Shown here in pieces: positions 10,251-19,584 of a stretch of 64,000 bases of DNA. The notes under the pieces are model-generated. The model was not told the DNA's origin. It made no database searches and was given only the letters and a program-made list of their open reading frames with translations. Every line of letters starts with the position of its first letter. The stretch's first letter is position 1. A program made the position numbers and the translations under genes. Source of the stretch: Anabaena sp. PCC 7108 (GTDB taxonomy: Bacteria > Cyanobacteriota > Cyanobacteriia > Cyanobacteriales > Nostocaceae); contig NZ_KB235896.1 of assembly GCF_000332135.1 (NCBI RefSeq), positions 4,704,356 through 4,768,355 of the forward strand, written 5' to 3'.

Positions 10251-10600
10251 ACAAAACTTGGTAATCAAGCTCAGACAAAAAGCGACATAAGAATGACAAT
10301 CGCTTGTAATCTCATCTGGAGTGGATAAAGTGTGAACTGCCAAAGCACAGTCAATGCTTGTCAACTTCAGAACCATGAGGTGACGGAAGCAGCAAGTCAG
10401 GTATTCTCACAGGCAGGACTGATCGCATTTTGGTTCAGCCAAAATATTATCAGCGCCTGTGGGTTAAATTGGAGCATCAAACTTGACAACTTCTAGATGT
10501 TCTTAGTTTGATCAGCCTCAATCAAATCTCAGGTCAGAAAGTAAATTCGAGAGGCAATTAATTTGCCTTCTAGCAGCACCTTAAAAAGGGAGGCTACTCC
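10251..10600 (+). promoter_or_regulatory. Long leader between rpsK and rpoA
   Basis: This 350-bp stretch holds no open frame that looks coding on the + strand. Immediately before rpoA a small hairpin is possible (AGGCAA at 10552 with TTGCCT at 10563), followed by GGGAGG seven bases from the GTG start. The gap is long for a ribosomal operon and, unlike the other spacers, is not built of heptamer repeats. It may carry a promoter or a regulatory leader, but I cannot identify one. Confidence 0.4.
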
Positions 10601-11545
10601 GTGGCGCAGTTTCAAATTGAATGTGTAGAATCTAATACTGAGGAAAGTCGAAGCCATTACAGTAAATTTGTTCTGGAACCTCTAGAGCGCGGTCAAGGAA
10701 CAACAGTTGGCAACGCGTTGCGGCGGGTTTTACTGTCCAATCTAGAGGGTACGGCGGTTACAGCCGTGCGGATTGCTGGGGTTAGCCACGAGTTTGCCAC
10801 AGTTCCAGGTGTGCGGGAAGACGTGCTGGAAATCCTCATGCGAATGAAGGAAGTCATTCTCAAAAGTTATTCCTCTCAACCTCAGATTGGTCGGTTACTC
10901 GTTAACGGTCCAGTAATAGTCACTGCGGCACATTTTGATTTACCCAGTGAAGTAGAAGTTATTGATCCCACCCAGTATGTAGCTACATTAGCAGATGGCG
11001 GCAAACTGGAAATGGAATTTCGGATTGAACGAGGCAAAGGATATCGCACTGTCGAGAGAGGAAGGGAAGAAGCCACATCTTTAGACTTTCTACAAATCGA
11101 CTCGGTATTTATGCCAGTGCGAAAAGTCAACTATAGCGTTGAAGAAGCTCGTGGAGATGGATCGCTTAAAGACAGACTACTATTAGAAGTTTGGACAAAT
11201 GGTAGTCTTTCTCCTCAAGAAGCACTATCTTCGGCAGCTGGAATTTTGGTAGATTTATTTAACCCATTGAAAGATATCTCCCTGGAACCAACTGATACAG
11301 GTTCAGATATCCCAGATGACCCAACTGCTCAGATTCCGATTGAAGAGTTGCAACTTTCTGTACGGGCATATAACTGTCTCAAACGAGCTCAAGTTAACTC
11401 TGTGGCAGACTTGTTGGATTACACCCAAGAAGACCTACTAGAAATTAAAAACTTCGGTCAGAAGTCCGCAGAAGAAGTAGTAGAAGCTTTACAGCGACGT
11501 TTAGGAATAACTTTACCCCAAGAAAGAGGCTCTAAGCACGCTTAA
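10601..11545 (+). CDS. rpoA: RNA polymerase alpha subunit
   Basis: The alpha subunit dimerises to start RNA polymerase assembly and contacts activators and UP elements. The N-terminal domain has FVLEPLERGQGTTVGNALRRVLLSNLEGTAVTAVRI and the C-terminal domain has ELQLSVRAYNCLKRAQVNSVADLL and KNFGQKSAEEVVEAL. The start is GTG with GGGAGG at 10588. The 314-residue length fits cyanobacterial RpoA. Confidence 0.98.
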   Translation: MAQFQIECVESNTEESRSHYSKFVLEPLERGQGTTVGNALRRVLLSNLEGTAVTAVRIAGVSHEFATVPGVREDVLEILMRMKEVILKSYSSQPQIGRLLVNGPVIVTAAHFDLPSEVEVIDPTQYVATLADGGKLEMEFRIERGKGYRTVERGREEATSLDFLQIDSVFMPVRKVNYSVEEARGDGSLKDRLLLEVWTNGSLSPQEALSSAAGILVDLFNPLKDISLEPTDTGSDIPDDPTAQIPIEELQLSVRAYNCLKRAQVNSVADLLDYTQEDLLEIKNFGQKSAEEVVEALQRRLGITLPQERGSKHA

Positions 11546-11578
11546 CTTTTCACATTTAATAATTCACAGTGCATTATT

Positions 11579-11929
11579 ATGCGTCACCGTTGTCGAGTCA
11601 AAAAACTCAGTAAACCAGCAGACCAGCGCCGCGCCCTGTTGCGATCGCTAACCACCGAAGTCATTCGTCATGGTCGAATCACCACCACTTTAATCCGCGC
11701 TAAAGTCTTGCGAAGTGAAGTGGATAAAATGATTACCCTCGCCAAAAATGGCTCCTTAGCAGCACGTCGAGAAGCTCTAGGCTACATTTTTGACAAAACA
11801 TTGGTTCATGCTCTATTTGAGCAAGCTCCTACTCGCTATGCCAACCGTCAAGGGGGTTATACTCGTATCCTGCATACAGTACCCCGTCGCGGTGACAATG
11901 CGGAAATGGCAATCATTGAACTGGTGTAA
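11579..11929 (+). CDS. rplQ: 50S ribosomal protein L17
   Basis: L17 lies near the peptide exit on the 50S subunit. The 116-residue protein begins [20 protein letters not shown] and has [19 protein letters not shown] and the ending [14 protein letters not shown], all typical. It follows rpoA by 33 bp, the usual pairing. Confidence 0.98.
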   Translation: MRHRCRVKKLSKPADQRRALLRSLTTEVIRHGRITTTLIRAKVLRSEVDKMITLAKNGSLAARREALGYIFDKTLVHALFEQAPTRYANRQGGYTRILHTVPRRGDNAEMAIIELV

Positions 11930-11933
11930 CCAT

Positions 11934-11961
11934 ATTTTGGATTTTGGATTTTGGATTTTGG
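11934..11961 (+). repeat. Heptamer tandem repeat ATTTTGG, 4 copies
   Basis: Four perfect ATTTTGG units lie between rplQ and truA, followed by the partly complementary AAATCTAAAATC stretch. The repeat keeps a frame open and creates a false upstream extension of truA. It belongs to the same class of 7-bp repeats seen throughout the window. Confidence 0.85.
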
Positions 11962-11997
11962 ATTAAATCTAAAATCACAAATCTAAAATTGATTGAT

Positions 11998-12825
11998 ATG
12001 TTAGATAGCCGCGAGCCTACAGCAACTCATCGAGTAGCCTTGGTCATTCAGTACTTAGGTACTCAGTTTCATGGCTGGCAACGGCAATCACGCCAGCGAA
12101 CCGTCCAGGAAGAAATAGAAACAGCTATAGCTACTATTCTGGGGTATCATGTGACACTTCACGGCGCAGGGAGAACCGATGCCGGAGTTCACGCCGCTGC
12201 ACAAGTAGCCCATTTTGATGCTACAGGTTTAATCCCGGCTCACAAATGGGCAACAGTTCTGAACAGCTATCTGCCCCCGGATATATTAATTAGGGCTTCG
12301 GCGGGTGTAAGCGACCGTTGGCACGCTCGCTTTAGTGCAGACTCTCGACGGTATCGCTACACAATCTACACTGAGGCTCTACCGAACTTGTTCGTGAACC
12401 GTTTCAGTTGGCATTATTATTATGCACCCCTGGATGAATCCTTAATCCAAGCTGCCCTCGAACCGCTGCTGGGAAAACATCATTTAGCCGCCTTTCATCG
12501 AGCTGGGTCAGCGCGATCGCATTCTTGGGTAGAGGTACAAGCAGCAGAGTGTCGTCGCAATGGGTCTTTTATCCATATTGAAATTCAGGCTAATGGATTC
12601 TTATATGGCATGGTACGCCTGTTGTTAGGAATGCTCGTACAAGTAGGTTCTGGACAAAGGACGCTGGCTAACTTTACTGAAATCTGGAAAGAAGAACGCC
12701 GGGAAGAAGTAAAATACGCCGCGCCTCCCCAAGGTTTATGCTTGTTACGAGTAGGCTATCCCGATTTTCCCTTTCCCCCGGAAATTTGGTACGACACCCA
12801 ACCATATTTAGTGTTTGGTTATTAG
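11998..12825 (+). CDS. truA: tRNA pseudouridine(38-40) synthase TruA
   Basis: TruA converts uridines 38-40 of the tRNA anticodon stem to pseudouridine. The catalytic aspartate lies in GAGRTDAGVHAAAQVAHF; other family segments are YLGTQFHGWQRQ near the start and GFLYGMVRLLLGMLVQVGSG near the end. I start it at the ATG at 11998 (275 residues). The 18 codons upstream that stay open are made of ATTTTGG repeats and are not expected to be translated. It is embedded between rplQ and rplM. Confidence 0.95.
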   Translation: MLDSREPTATHRVALVIQYLGTQFHGWQRQSRQRTVQEEIETAIATILGYHVTLHGAGRTDAGVHAAAQVAHFDATGLIPAHKWATVLNSYLPPDILIRASAGVSDRWHARFSADSRRYRYTIYTEALPNLFVNRFSWHYYYAPLDESLIQAALEPLLGKHHLAAFHRAGSARSHSWVEVQAAECRRNGSFIHIEIQANGFLYGMVRLLLGMLVQVGSGQRTLANFTEIWKEERREEVKYAAPPQGLCLLRVGYPDFPFPPEIWYDTQPYLVFGY

Positions 12826-12884
12826 TCATTAGTCATTAGCACAACTGACAACTGACCAAGAACAAAAACAAAGGACAAATAACA

Positions 12885-13340
12885 ATGAGTAGTAAAACAT
12901 ACCTTCCTCCTCAAGCATCCCTTGAGCGTGAGTGGTACGTAGTAGATGCCACCGATAAACGCCTTGGTCGCCTGGCCAGCGAAATCGCTATGGTCTTGAG
13001 AGGGAAAAGAAAAGCTGAATACACCCCTCACATGGACACAGGTGATTTCGTTGTTGTCATCAACGCCGAAAAAGTAGCAGTTACAGGCAAAAAACGTACC
13101 CAAAAACTCTACCGTCGCCATTCTGGTCGTCCCGGCGGGATGAAGACAGAAACCTTCGCCAAGCTGCAACAGCGCCTACCAGAACGGATTTTAGAACACG
13201 CTGTTAAAGGTATGTTGCCTAAAAATAGCTTGGGTAAGCAGTTGTTTACCAAACTGAAAGTATACGCTGGGCCTACTCATCCCCATGAGGCTCAACAACC
13301 CAAAGAATTAAACATTAGTACAATTCCTGGAGAAAATTAA
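12885..13340 (+). CDS. rplM: 50S ribosomal protein L13
   Basis: L13 is an early 50S assembly protein. The sequence shows [62 protein letters not shown] and [20 protein letters not shown], all family hallmarks, in 151 residues. Its stop overlaps the start of rpsI in TAATG. Confidence 0.98.
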   Translation: MSSKTYLPPQASLEREWYVVDATDKRLGRLASEIAMVLRGKRKAEYTPHMDTGDFVVVINAEKVAVTGKKRTQKLYRRHSGRPGGMKTETFAKLQQRLPERILEHAVKGMLPKNSLGKQLFTKLKVYAGPTHPHEAQQPKELNISTIPGEN

Positions 13341-13756
13341 TGGTCGCAGTAGAAGCCAATAGTGGTCGCGCCGTATACTGGGGTACTGGCCGTCGTAAGT
13401 CCGCAGTCGCCAGTGTACGCCTAGTTCCAGGTGAAGGCAAGTTGATTGTGAATGGCAAAGATGGAGTGTTGTACTTCCAATTCAACGCCAATTACCTGGG
13501 AGTCATCAAAGCGCCCTTGGAAACTTTGGGACTTGAAAACGAATATGACATTTTGGTCAAGGCCGTAGGCGGCGGTTTGACAGGACAAGCAGATTCTATT
13601 CGCTTGGGTGTGGCTCGTGCTTTGTGCCAATTAGACCCAGATAACCGTCCACCTTTGAAAACCGAAGGCTACTTAACTCGTGACCCACGAGCTAAAGAAC
13701 GGAAAAAATACGGTTTACACAAAGCTCGGAAAGCTCCTCAGTATTCCAAGCGGTAA
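13340..13756 (+). CDS. rpsI: 30S ribosomal protein S9
   Basis: S9 places its C-terminal tail near the P-site tRNA anticodon. The protein has [19 protein letters not shown] at the N-terminus, [23 protein letters not shown] in the middle and the tail [19 protein letters not shown]. The 138-residue length is normal. The start overlaps the rplM stop by one base. Confidence 0.98.
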   Translation: MVAVEANSGRAVYWGTGRRKSAVASVRLVPGEGKLIVNGKDGVLYFQFNANYLGVIKAPLETLGLENEYDILVKAVGGGLTGQADSIRLGVARALCQLDPDNRPPLKTEGYLTRDPRAKERKKYGLHKARKAPQYSKR

Positions 13757-13762
13757 GACAGA

Positions 13763-13804
13763 AGGCAGGAGGCAGGAGGCAGGAGGCAGAAGGCAGAAGG
13801 CAGA
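13763..13804 (+). repeat. Heptamer tandem repeat AGGCAG(G/A), 6 copies
   Basis: Three AGGCAGG and three AGGCAGA units lie directly after rpsI. The same family forms the ends of the palindromic element that splits a restriction gene at 31239-31422, which links these short repeats to a mobile-like element. Confidence 0.85.
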
Positions 13805-13894
13805 AGGTTATTCAAATTTTTCCATATCCCCAATCCCCAGTCCCCAGTCCCCAGTCCCAGTTATAATTTATTTAGATTCACCACAAAAGGAACA

Positions 13895-14137
13895 ATGGCT
13901 AAATCTGATATTCATCCCCAGTGGTATCCAGAGGCTAAGGTCTACTGTAACGGTCAAGTTGTGATGACCGTCGGTTCTACCAAGCCTGAACTACACGTAG
14001 ACGTTTGGTCTGGAAACCACCCTTTTTACACTGGTACTCAGAAGATGATTGATGCTGAGGGTCGAGTTGAACGCTTCCTCCGCAAATACGGTATGAGCAG
14101 TACTCAAACCTCTGGCGACGACCAAGATAAAAAGTAG
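13895..14137 (+). CDS. rpmE: 50S ribosomal protein L31, zinc-free type
   Basis: L31 bridges the 50S central protuberance and the 30S head. The 80-residue protein shows the family core STKPELHVDVWSGNHPFYTG. Zinc-binding L31 proteins have four cysteines; here only the first is kept (YCNG), and the other positions are N, W and N. This is therefore the C-minus form that does not bind zinc. It is the usual neighbour of prfA in cyanobacteria. Confidence 0.96.
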   Translation: MAKSDIHPQWYPEAKVYCNGQVVMTVGSTKPELHVDVWSGNHPFYTGTQKMIDAEGRVERFLRKYGMSSTQTSGDDQDKK

Positions 14138-14243
14138 CTGGTTGGCTGTAGCTATTAACGACGACCCTACATAGATGCAGGGTCGATTGTCATTTAATGC
14201 AGAAAGCCACACTAGTTATTTTTTAAGGAGCGTTGCCCTGATC

Positions 14244-15338
14244 ATGGCTGAATCATACCTGCTGGAGAAACTGAAATCTGTTGAACAAACCTTTCATGAA
14301 TTAACACGTCGCCTGGGCGACCCTGATACCACTAAAAACCCCGATGAGTATCAAAAAATTGCCAAGTCTCGTTCTTCTTTGGAAGAGGTAGTCAATACCT
14401 ATGAAATTTGGAAAACCGCTCAGGATGAATTGGTAGGGGCGCGTCAGGTACTGAAAGAGGCAAATAGCGATCCTGAGTTGCAAGAAATGGCAGCTTTGGA
14501 AGTTAATGAGCTAGTAGAAAAGCTTGAATACCTGGAAATCCGCTTGAAGGTGTTGCTGCTACCCCGTGACCCCAATGATGATAAAAACATCATGTTGGAA
14601 ATTCGCGCTGGTACTGGTGGCGATGAAGCAAGTATTTGGGCTGGGGATTTACTGCGAATGTATTCCCGCTATGCTGATACTCAGGGTTGGAAAGTGAAGC
14701 TAGTCAGTGAATCTCTGGGTGAAATGGGTGGCTTCAAAGAGGTGATTCTGGAAATTCAAGGCGACAGCGTTTACAGCAAGCTGAAGTTTGAAGCTGGAGT
14801 GCATCGGGTGCAGCGCGTACCAGCCACGGAAGCTGGGGGAAGGGTTCACACTTCTACAGCTACTATCGCCATTATGCCAGAAGTGGATGATGTGGAAATT
14901 CATATTGACCCGAAAGATATTGAAATGAGTACCGCCCGTTCTGGTGGTGCTGGTGGACAAAACGTCAACAAGGTGGAAACAGCCGCTGACTTGTTCCACA
15001 AACCCACGGGAATTAGAATTTTTTGTACAGAAGAACGCAGCCAGTTGCAAAATAAAGAACGGGCGATGCAAATTTTGCGGGCGAAATTGTATGAAATGAA
15101 GTTACGGGAACAACAAGAGGCTGTCACTTCTATGAGGCGATCGCAAGTTGGTACAGGTTCCCGTTCTGAAAAAATTCGCACTTATAACTATAAAGATAGT
15201 CGAGTTACCGATCATCGCTTAGGGCAAAATTACACACTAAACCCTGTTCTGGAAGGCGATTTAGAAACTGTGATTCAATCTTGTATATCTCAAGACCAGC
15301 AAGAGCGTTTAGCAGAATTAGCCACCTCTGGTAGCTAA
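14244..15338 (+). CDS. prfA: Peptide chain release factor 1
   Basis: RF1 recognises UAA and UAG and triggers peptide release. The GGQ motif is in [22 protein letters not shown], and [27 protein letters not shown] and the C-terminal [16 protein letters not shown] segment are typical. I start it at the ATG at 14244, which has AAGGAG 13 bases upstream and gives 364 residues. The frame is open for 23 more codons upstream without family similarity. It is the last gene of the ribosomal cluster; a convergent gene ends 9 bp beyond. Confidence 0.97.
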   Translation: MAESYLLEKLKSVEQTFHELTRRLGDPDTTKNPDEYQKIAKSRSSLEEVVNTYEIWKTAQDELVGARQVLKEANSDPELQEMAALEVNELVEKLEYLEIRLKVLLLPRDPNDDKNIMLEIRAGTGGDEASIWAGDLLRMYSRYADTQGWKVKLVSESLGEMGGFKEVILEIQGDSVYSKLKFEAGVHRVQRVPATEAGGRVHTSTATIAIMPEVDDVEIHIDPKDIEMSTARSGGAGGQNVNKVETAADLFHKPTGIRIFCTEERSQLQNKERAMQILRAKLYEMKLREQQEAVTSMRRSQVGTGSRSEKIRTYNYKDSRVTDHRLGQNYTLNPVLEGDLETVIQSCISQDQQERLAELATSGS

Positions 15339-15347
15339 TATTACCTC

Positions 15348-15794
15348 TTAAATAACCTGAAAAACCGCTTGTTCAGATGTTTCTTGTAATACATCCAGGC
15401 GGTTTTCTAATGCCTGCTGTAGAGTGTCTTCTATCTCACTTAGGTAATAGTAACAAGCGAATTCATAGCCCATGATGTGGTTTAATCTTGTCCATACCTT
15501 GAGGTTTTGGCAGTTGTTAATTAACTTTTCTACTTCTTTGTGCCAACGGGTAAAAATGCGATAGCTGAAAAAACTGCTGCAAACGTTGCCTTGATTATCC
15601 CAGTAGGAAATAGACACCTGATACTTAAGGCAGTAGATTTTTTTGATTTGCTTGACATTGTAGCCTTTGGCTTGTAGAGCTTTTTTCGCCTCGGCTTCCG
15701 AAATGTGCCAATTTTCTGGTTTAATTTGATTAGCGCTAATTAGGTTTTTACCTTTGCGGCGATATTTGGTAGTTGAACGTGACTGAAGAAACAT
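15348..15794 (-). CDS. Hypothetical protein, 148 aa
   Basis: I do not recognise a named family. The protein is basic at the N-terminus and rich in Tyr, Trp and Lys. It contains WHISEAEAKKALQAKGYNV, which looks like a small helical motif, and a C-terminal acidic helix (SEIEDTLQQALENRLDVLQE). No signal peptide or membrane segment is seen. It converges on prfA with only 9 bp between stops; an inverted repeat (GAAAAACCGC at 15359, GCGGTTTTC at 15399) within its last codons might act as a terminator for both. Confidence 0.7.
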   Translation of the reverse strand: MFLQSRSTTKYRRKGKNLISANQIKPENWHISEAEAKKALQAKGYNVKQIKKIYCLKYQVSISYWDNQGNVCSSFFSYRIFTRWHKEVEKLINNCQNLKVWTRLNHIMGYEFACYYYLSEIEDTLQQALENRLDVLQETSEQAVFQVI

Positions 15795-15984
15795 GATGCA
15801 CCGTTTAAATGATTGGTAGTAATGCCGAAAAATCTATTAGTGTTATCTCACAATTCAAATAAAACTTTTAGATTAATAACTATCAATCCATAATATCAGT
15901 TACAAGTAAACCTGTCAATAAAAAAGTTAAATTGTAGAGTTTGCTCACTAAACTTATAAATCCAGTTGAGTAGCTACATAAGCA

Positions 15985-16350
15985 GTGAAAATCGAAAGCA
16001 GAGAAAAACTGATTGAAATAATCAAACTTGCTCGTGGCTCCATGAGTCAGAGGGGATTTGGCAAGCTCTTGGGCGTTTCTGCTACTGCTGTTCAGTTGTG
16101 GGAAAAAGGTGTAAATGTGCCAGATACAGAATATTTGGCGAAAATTGCAGTGAGAGCTGGTTATACACTAGAGGAGTTACTCAGCTGTTTAAATGGTAAG
16201 CCAATACAAGAAACTTCAGATTTAAGTTTGATTTTGAGGCAAATTCAGCATATGCCTCTGAGTCAAGTGGCGCAAATTGTGCAAGCAGCAGCGGATAGGT
16301 TGGCTGCTGTGGCTGAGGCTTCTGAAAATGAAGCAGATAAGAAAACTTAG
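15985..16350 (+). CDS. XRE-family helix-turn-helix protein
   Basis: The 121-residue protein has a Cro/CI-type HTH at about residues 6-62: REKLIEIIKLARGSMSQRGFGKLLGVSATAVQLWEKGVNVPDTEYLAKIA. The helix pair QRGFGKLLGVS and ATAVQLWEKG is the recognition unit. The C-terminal part (MPLSQVAQIVQAAADRLAAVAE) is helical and may dimerise. The start is GTG. It is divergent from the preceding small gene, with 190 bp between starts, so it may regulate that gene or itself; this is inference. Confidence 0.85.
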   Translation: MKIESREKLIEIIKLARGSMSQRGFGKLLGVSATAVQLWEKGVNVPDTEYLAKIAVRAGYTLEELLSCLNGKPIQETSDLSLILRQIQHMPLSQVAQIVQAAADRLAAVAEASENEADKKT

Positions 16351-16443
16351 ATATATATAAATAAATAGGCTTTCAACCCTGTTCCTTATCACCTGCTTAT
16401 CTTATCTAAACCAAAAATCTCCGCGTTTTTGTACCGGAGAATC

Positions 16444-19400
16444 TCAACGCCACTCACCCTGTAAAGTAAAAGCAGCCCAATAATACGGTTTCCATAAATT
16501 TTTATTTTTCTCTGTCAACATCTGCAACTGTGCGGCTCGTAACGCCCCTATGGGCTTTAAACCCTGTTGCAGCATCTTTTGGTAGAATTTCTGCATGAGT
16601 ACAGATGTACCTTGATCATCTACATTCCATAAACTTACCACTACCCTAGGACTACCAGCATACATAAAACCATTTGTCAAGCCGATTAATCCTTCTCCCT
16701 TGATTTCCTTACCCAAACCAGTTTTACAGGCACTGAGAACTACTAACTCTGCTGACAGGTTGAGGTTAAAAATATCATGTAAACGCAAAAAGCCATTTTG
16801 GGGTTGACCTTGATTATCAAACAGCGACAGCACCACACCAGATAACTCTGGTTGTTGACTATTGAGGATACCATGAGTAGCAAAATGTAAAATTCGATAT
16901 TCACTAAGTTGTAAATTTGTGGCAAAATCACGAGTAGCGGCAAAATCAAATGCTTGTAACCGCTGATTTTCAGGAACTAACGCCAGAATCATCTTAGCTT
17001 CAGTGCGGGTAAAAGGCAGACGATCAAAATCAATACCAGCGTCTCTAGCGGCTCTACTTAAAGTATTGTTATTTAAATTTTGGGGTTCTGACTTTGCATA
17101 TATTGGTAATTTATGAGTAATCCGTTGATCATTACTAGTAAAAACTGGATCTGCGATGACTGCTAACGTCTTAGAAGCTGTTTTCCTGATTTTTTGTTCA
17201 TTTCTCAGAATAGCGACTGTAGAAGCTGATGGTAAACTGATAATTTCGTGATTGACTAATAATGGCTGATACTCCTTTCCCTGTGAATTTGGTGCTGTTA
17301 GGGCAGCAAAAGGGATATATAACAAAGCACCATCACCAACAATAACTAAGCGTTTATTACCCAATTTTTGAGCCACTGGTGCTAACAGCATTTGGGTTAC
17401 AGGTGCGGCTGCTGTCTTGACTTTTTGAGGACTCGAAGTTGATGATGTTAAAACACGACGGAAATTCTTAACTGCGGCTTCTATTTCGGTAGTTTTCGGT
17501 AATTCATAACTAGTCATATCTGTTTTGCTGACTGCCCACAGATAACTACCTTCTTCACCCAGAGAATATTCTAAAAGTAGAGTATCCTCATCTAATACTT
17601 CCTGCTGAATTTGTTTAAGTGATAACGGTTGGGGTTGAGTAAGGGCAGCATAGCGCGGACTGGTAGCGCGAATTTGTGTTTGTATTTCTGTGTACTGTTC
17701 TAAAAGTGCAGTTCTTTCGGTTTCTAAAGCTTGAATTTGTTGACGAGTGGGTTCAGCACTTAGTAATTGAATACGGCGTTTTTCACTACTATCCAATTGT
17801 TCTTGTAATTGACGTTCTGCTGCTAATAACTTGGCATCAACACCAGTTCTAATATCCGCATTAGCTTCTGTGAGCAATTCCAAAAGGACACGGGCGCGGG
17901 CGCTTTCCCCAGCTTGTAGTGCTTGGGCATCATAACCTTTTGATGGTTGCTGTTTATGCAACTTCATTAATAAGTCAATGTAGAACTTGTAATACTTTTG
18001 AAAAGTGGCAAAGTAAGCAGCCCGTAAATCTTGATTAGTAATTTTGGTGCGTAAATTTTCAATAATCTTGATAGCAGTCTGCATTTGAATCAAGGCTTCA
18101 TTAAGATTGCCCTGTTTGCGTTGTAGGTAAGCGAGATTATAAAGAGTAAAAGCCTCCCCACGTCTATCTCCTATCATCCTTCTCAAGGGTAAAGCCTGAT
18201 GATAGTATTCGAGTGCTTTTTGCTTTTCTCCCAAGGAGTCGTAGACACTGCCAAGATTAGTTAGAGTATAAGCTTCACCATCTTTATCGCCCACTGCTCG
18301 TGCTAAGGGTAGAGACTGATTATAGTAATTTAGTGCTTGCTGATTATTATTCAATGAGTAATAGACAGCGCCAATATTGTGTAGAGTGGAGGCTTCGCCA
18401 TATCTATCTCCCACGGCTCGTAACAGAGGTAAAGCTTGGTTATAGTAAACTAGTGCCTTCTCTTTTTCTGCCTGTGAGTCGTAGACAGTGCCAATATTAT
18501 TGAGAGTAGTAGCTTCTTTACTTCTATCCCCCACTGCTCGTAACAGGAGTAAAGCTTGGTTATAGTAATCTAATGCCTGCTGTTTCTCTCCCAAAGAAGA
18601 GTAAACGCTGCCAAGATTATTGAGAGTATAGGCTTCCCCACCTTTATCACCCACTGCACGTCTTAGGGTGAGTGCTTGGTGATAGTAATCAAGTGCCTGT
18701 TGCTTCTCTCCTAATGAATCGTAAACACTGCCAATATTACTAAGGCTATAGGCTTCCCCACGTTTATTACCTACTCCCCGTAACAGTTGCAAAGACTGAT
18801 TATAGTAGTCTAATGCTTGTTGCTTTTTTCCCAACGAGGAATAGACTAAGCCTAAGTTATGGAGAGTAGTGGCTTCTCCACTTTTGTCACTCACAACCTG
18901 ATATATGGATAAAGCCTGATGATAGTATTCCAGTGCTTTCTGTTTTTCTCCCAATGAGTCATAGACTAAACCAATGTTATTAAGGGTAATGGCTTCTCCA
19001 GCTTTGTCTCCTACTACCCGTAACAGAGATACAGCCTGGTTGTAATATTGTAGTGATTCTTGTCTTTGTCCCCATGAGTCGTAGATACTACCAATGTTAT
19101 GGAGAGTCGCGGCTTCTCCTTCTTTATTACCCACAGTCCGATATATGGGCAAAGCCTGTTTGTAGTATTCCAGTGCTTTCTGTTTCTCTCCCAATGATGA
19201 GTAAATATAGCCTATGCGAAGGAGAACTACTGCTTCTCGAAAGGGTTTTTCACCAGCTTCTCGAAATAGTGTCAGTGCTGTTTCTAATTTAGCAATTGCC
19301 TGTTTTAAAGATGGCGCTGTTCCTTGTTCATAAAGTTTTATCCCTTCTTGAAATGCTTGTTCCGCAGCGGCACGTTTTGTCTGTAGTTTTTGGGCGATTT

Positions 19401-19494
19401 TTACAGGTTTATATTCTGCACTGGCTGTATTTAAGGGGGAAAATAGGAATATGCCTAAGAGGATAAATGGCGGATAATTTATACGTTTTAGCAT
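16444..19494 (-). CDS. TPR-repeat CHAT-domain protein (caspase-like)
   Basis: This 1016-residue protein starts with a signal peptide (about residues 1-26, ending TASA), so it is probably exported to the periplasm. Ten tetratricopeptide-type repeats follow, nine of them exactly 40 residues long, with the pattern Y-SLGEKQ-ALEYY-QAL--R-VGD--GEA-TL-N-G. A helical linker leads to a C-terminal CHAT domain. The caspase-like dyad is complete: His874 in FATHG and Cys923 in LSACKTG, followed by GEGLIGLTNGFMYAGSPRVVVSLW. TPR-CHAT proteins are abundant in multicellular cyanobacteria; some CHAT proteases act in defence or cell death, but no substrate can be named here. It is divergent from a restriction-modification enzyme, 90 bp away. 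Confidence 0.93.
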   Translation of the reverse strand: MLKRINYPPFILLGIFLFSPLNTASAEYKPVKIAQKLQTKRAAAEQAFQEGIKLYEQGTAPSLKQAIAKLETALTLFREAGEKPFREAVVLLRIGYIYSSLGEKQKALEYYKQALPIYRTVGNKEGEAATLHNIGSIYDSWGQRQESLQYYNQAVSLLRVVGDKAGEAITLNNIGLVYDSLGEKQKALEYYHQALSIYQVVSDKSGEATTLHNLGLVYSSLGKKQQALDYYNQSLQLLRGVGNKRGEAYSLSNIGSVYDSLGEKQQALDYYHQALTLRRAVGDKGGEAYTLNNLGSVYSSLGEKQQALDYYNQALLLLRAVGDRSKEATTLNNIGTVYDSQAEKEKALVYYNQALPLLRAVGDRYGEASTLHNIGAVYYSLNNNQQALNYYNQSLPLARAVGDKDGEAYTLTNLGSVYDSLGEKQKALEYYHQALPLRRMIGDRRGEAFTLYNLAYLQRKQGNLNEALIQMQTAIKIIENLRTKITNQDLRAAYFATFQKYYKFYIDLLMKLHKQQPSKGYDAQALQAGESARARVLLELLTEANADIRTGVDAKLLAAERQLQEQLDSSEKRRIQLLSAEPTRQQIQALETERTALLEQYTEIQTQIRATSPRYAALTQPQPLSLKQIQQEVLDEDTLLLEYSLGEEGSYLWAVSKTDMTSYELPKTTEIEAAVKNFRRVLTSSTSSPQKVKTAAAPVTQMLLAPVAQKLGNKRLVIVGDGALLYIPFAALTAPNSQGKEYQPLLVNHEIISLPSASTVAILRNEQKIRKTASKTLAVIADPVFTSNDQRITHKLPIYAKSEPQNLNNNTLSRAARDAGIDFDRLPFTRTEAKMILALVPENQRLQAFDFAATRDFATNLQLSEYRILHFATHGILNSQQPELSGVVLSLFDNQGQPQNGFLRLHDIFNLNLSAELVVLSACKTGLGKEIKGEGLIGLTNGFMYAGSPRVVVSLWNVDDQGTSVLMQKFYQKMLQQGLKPIGALRAAQLQMLTEKNKNLWKPYYWAAFTLQGEWR

Positions 19495-19584
19495 TGTAAT
19501 TACAGTAGTTTGATTTTATGTAAATCACACTGTAAAGATAACATAGAAATTATTACAGATACTTAGGATAAGTCTTCAATAAAA

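Noticed and set aside
9831-10376. 181-codon frame antisense to rpsK
   Set aside because: It is the complement of a conserved ribosomal gene and has no independent support.
11944-11997. Upstream extension of truA
   Set aside because: The extra codons are translated ATTTTGG repeats and homologues begin at the later ATG.
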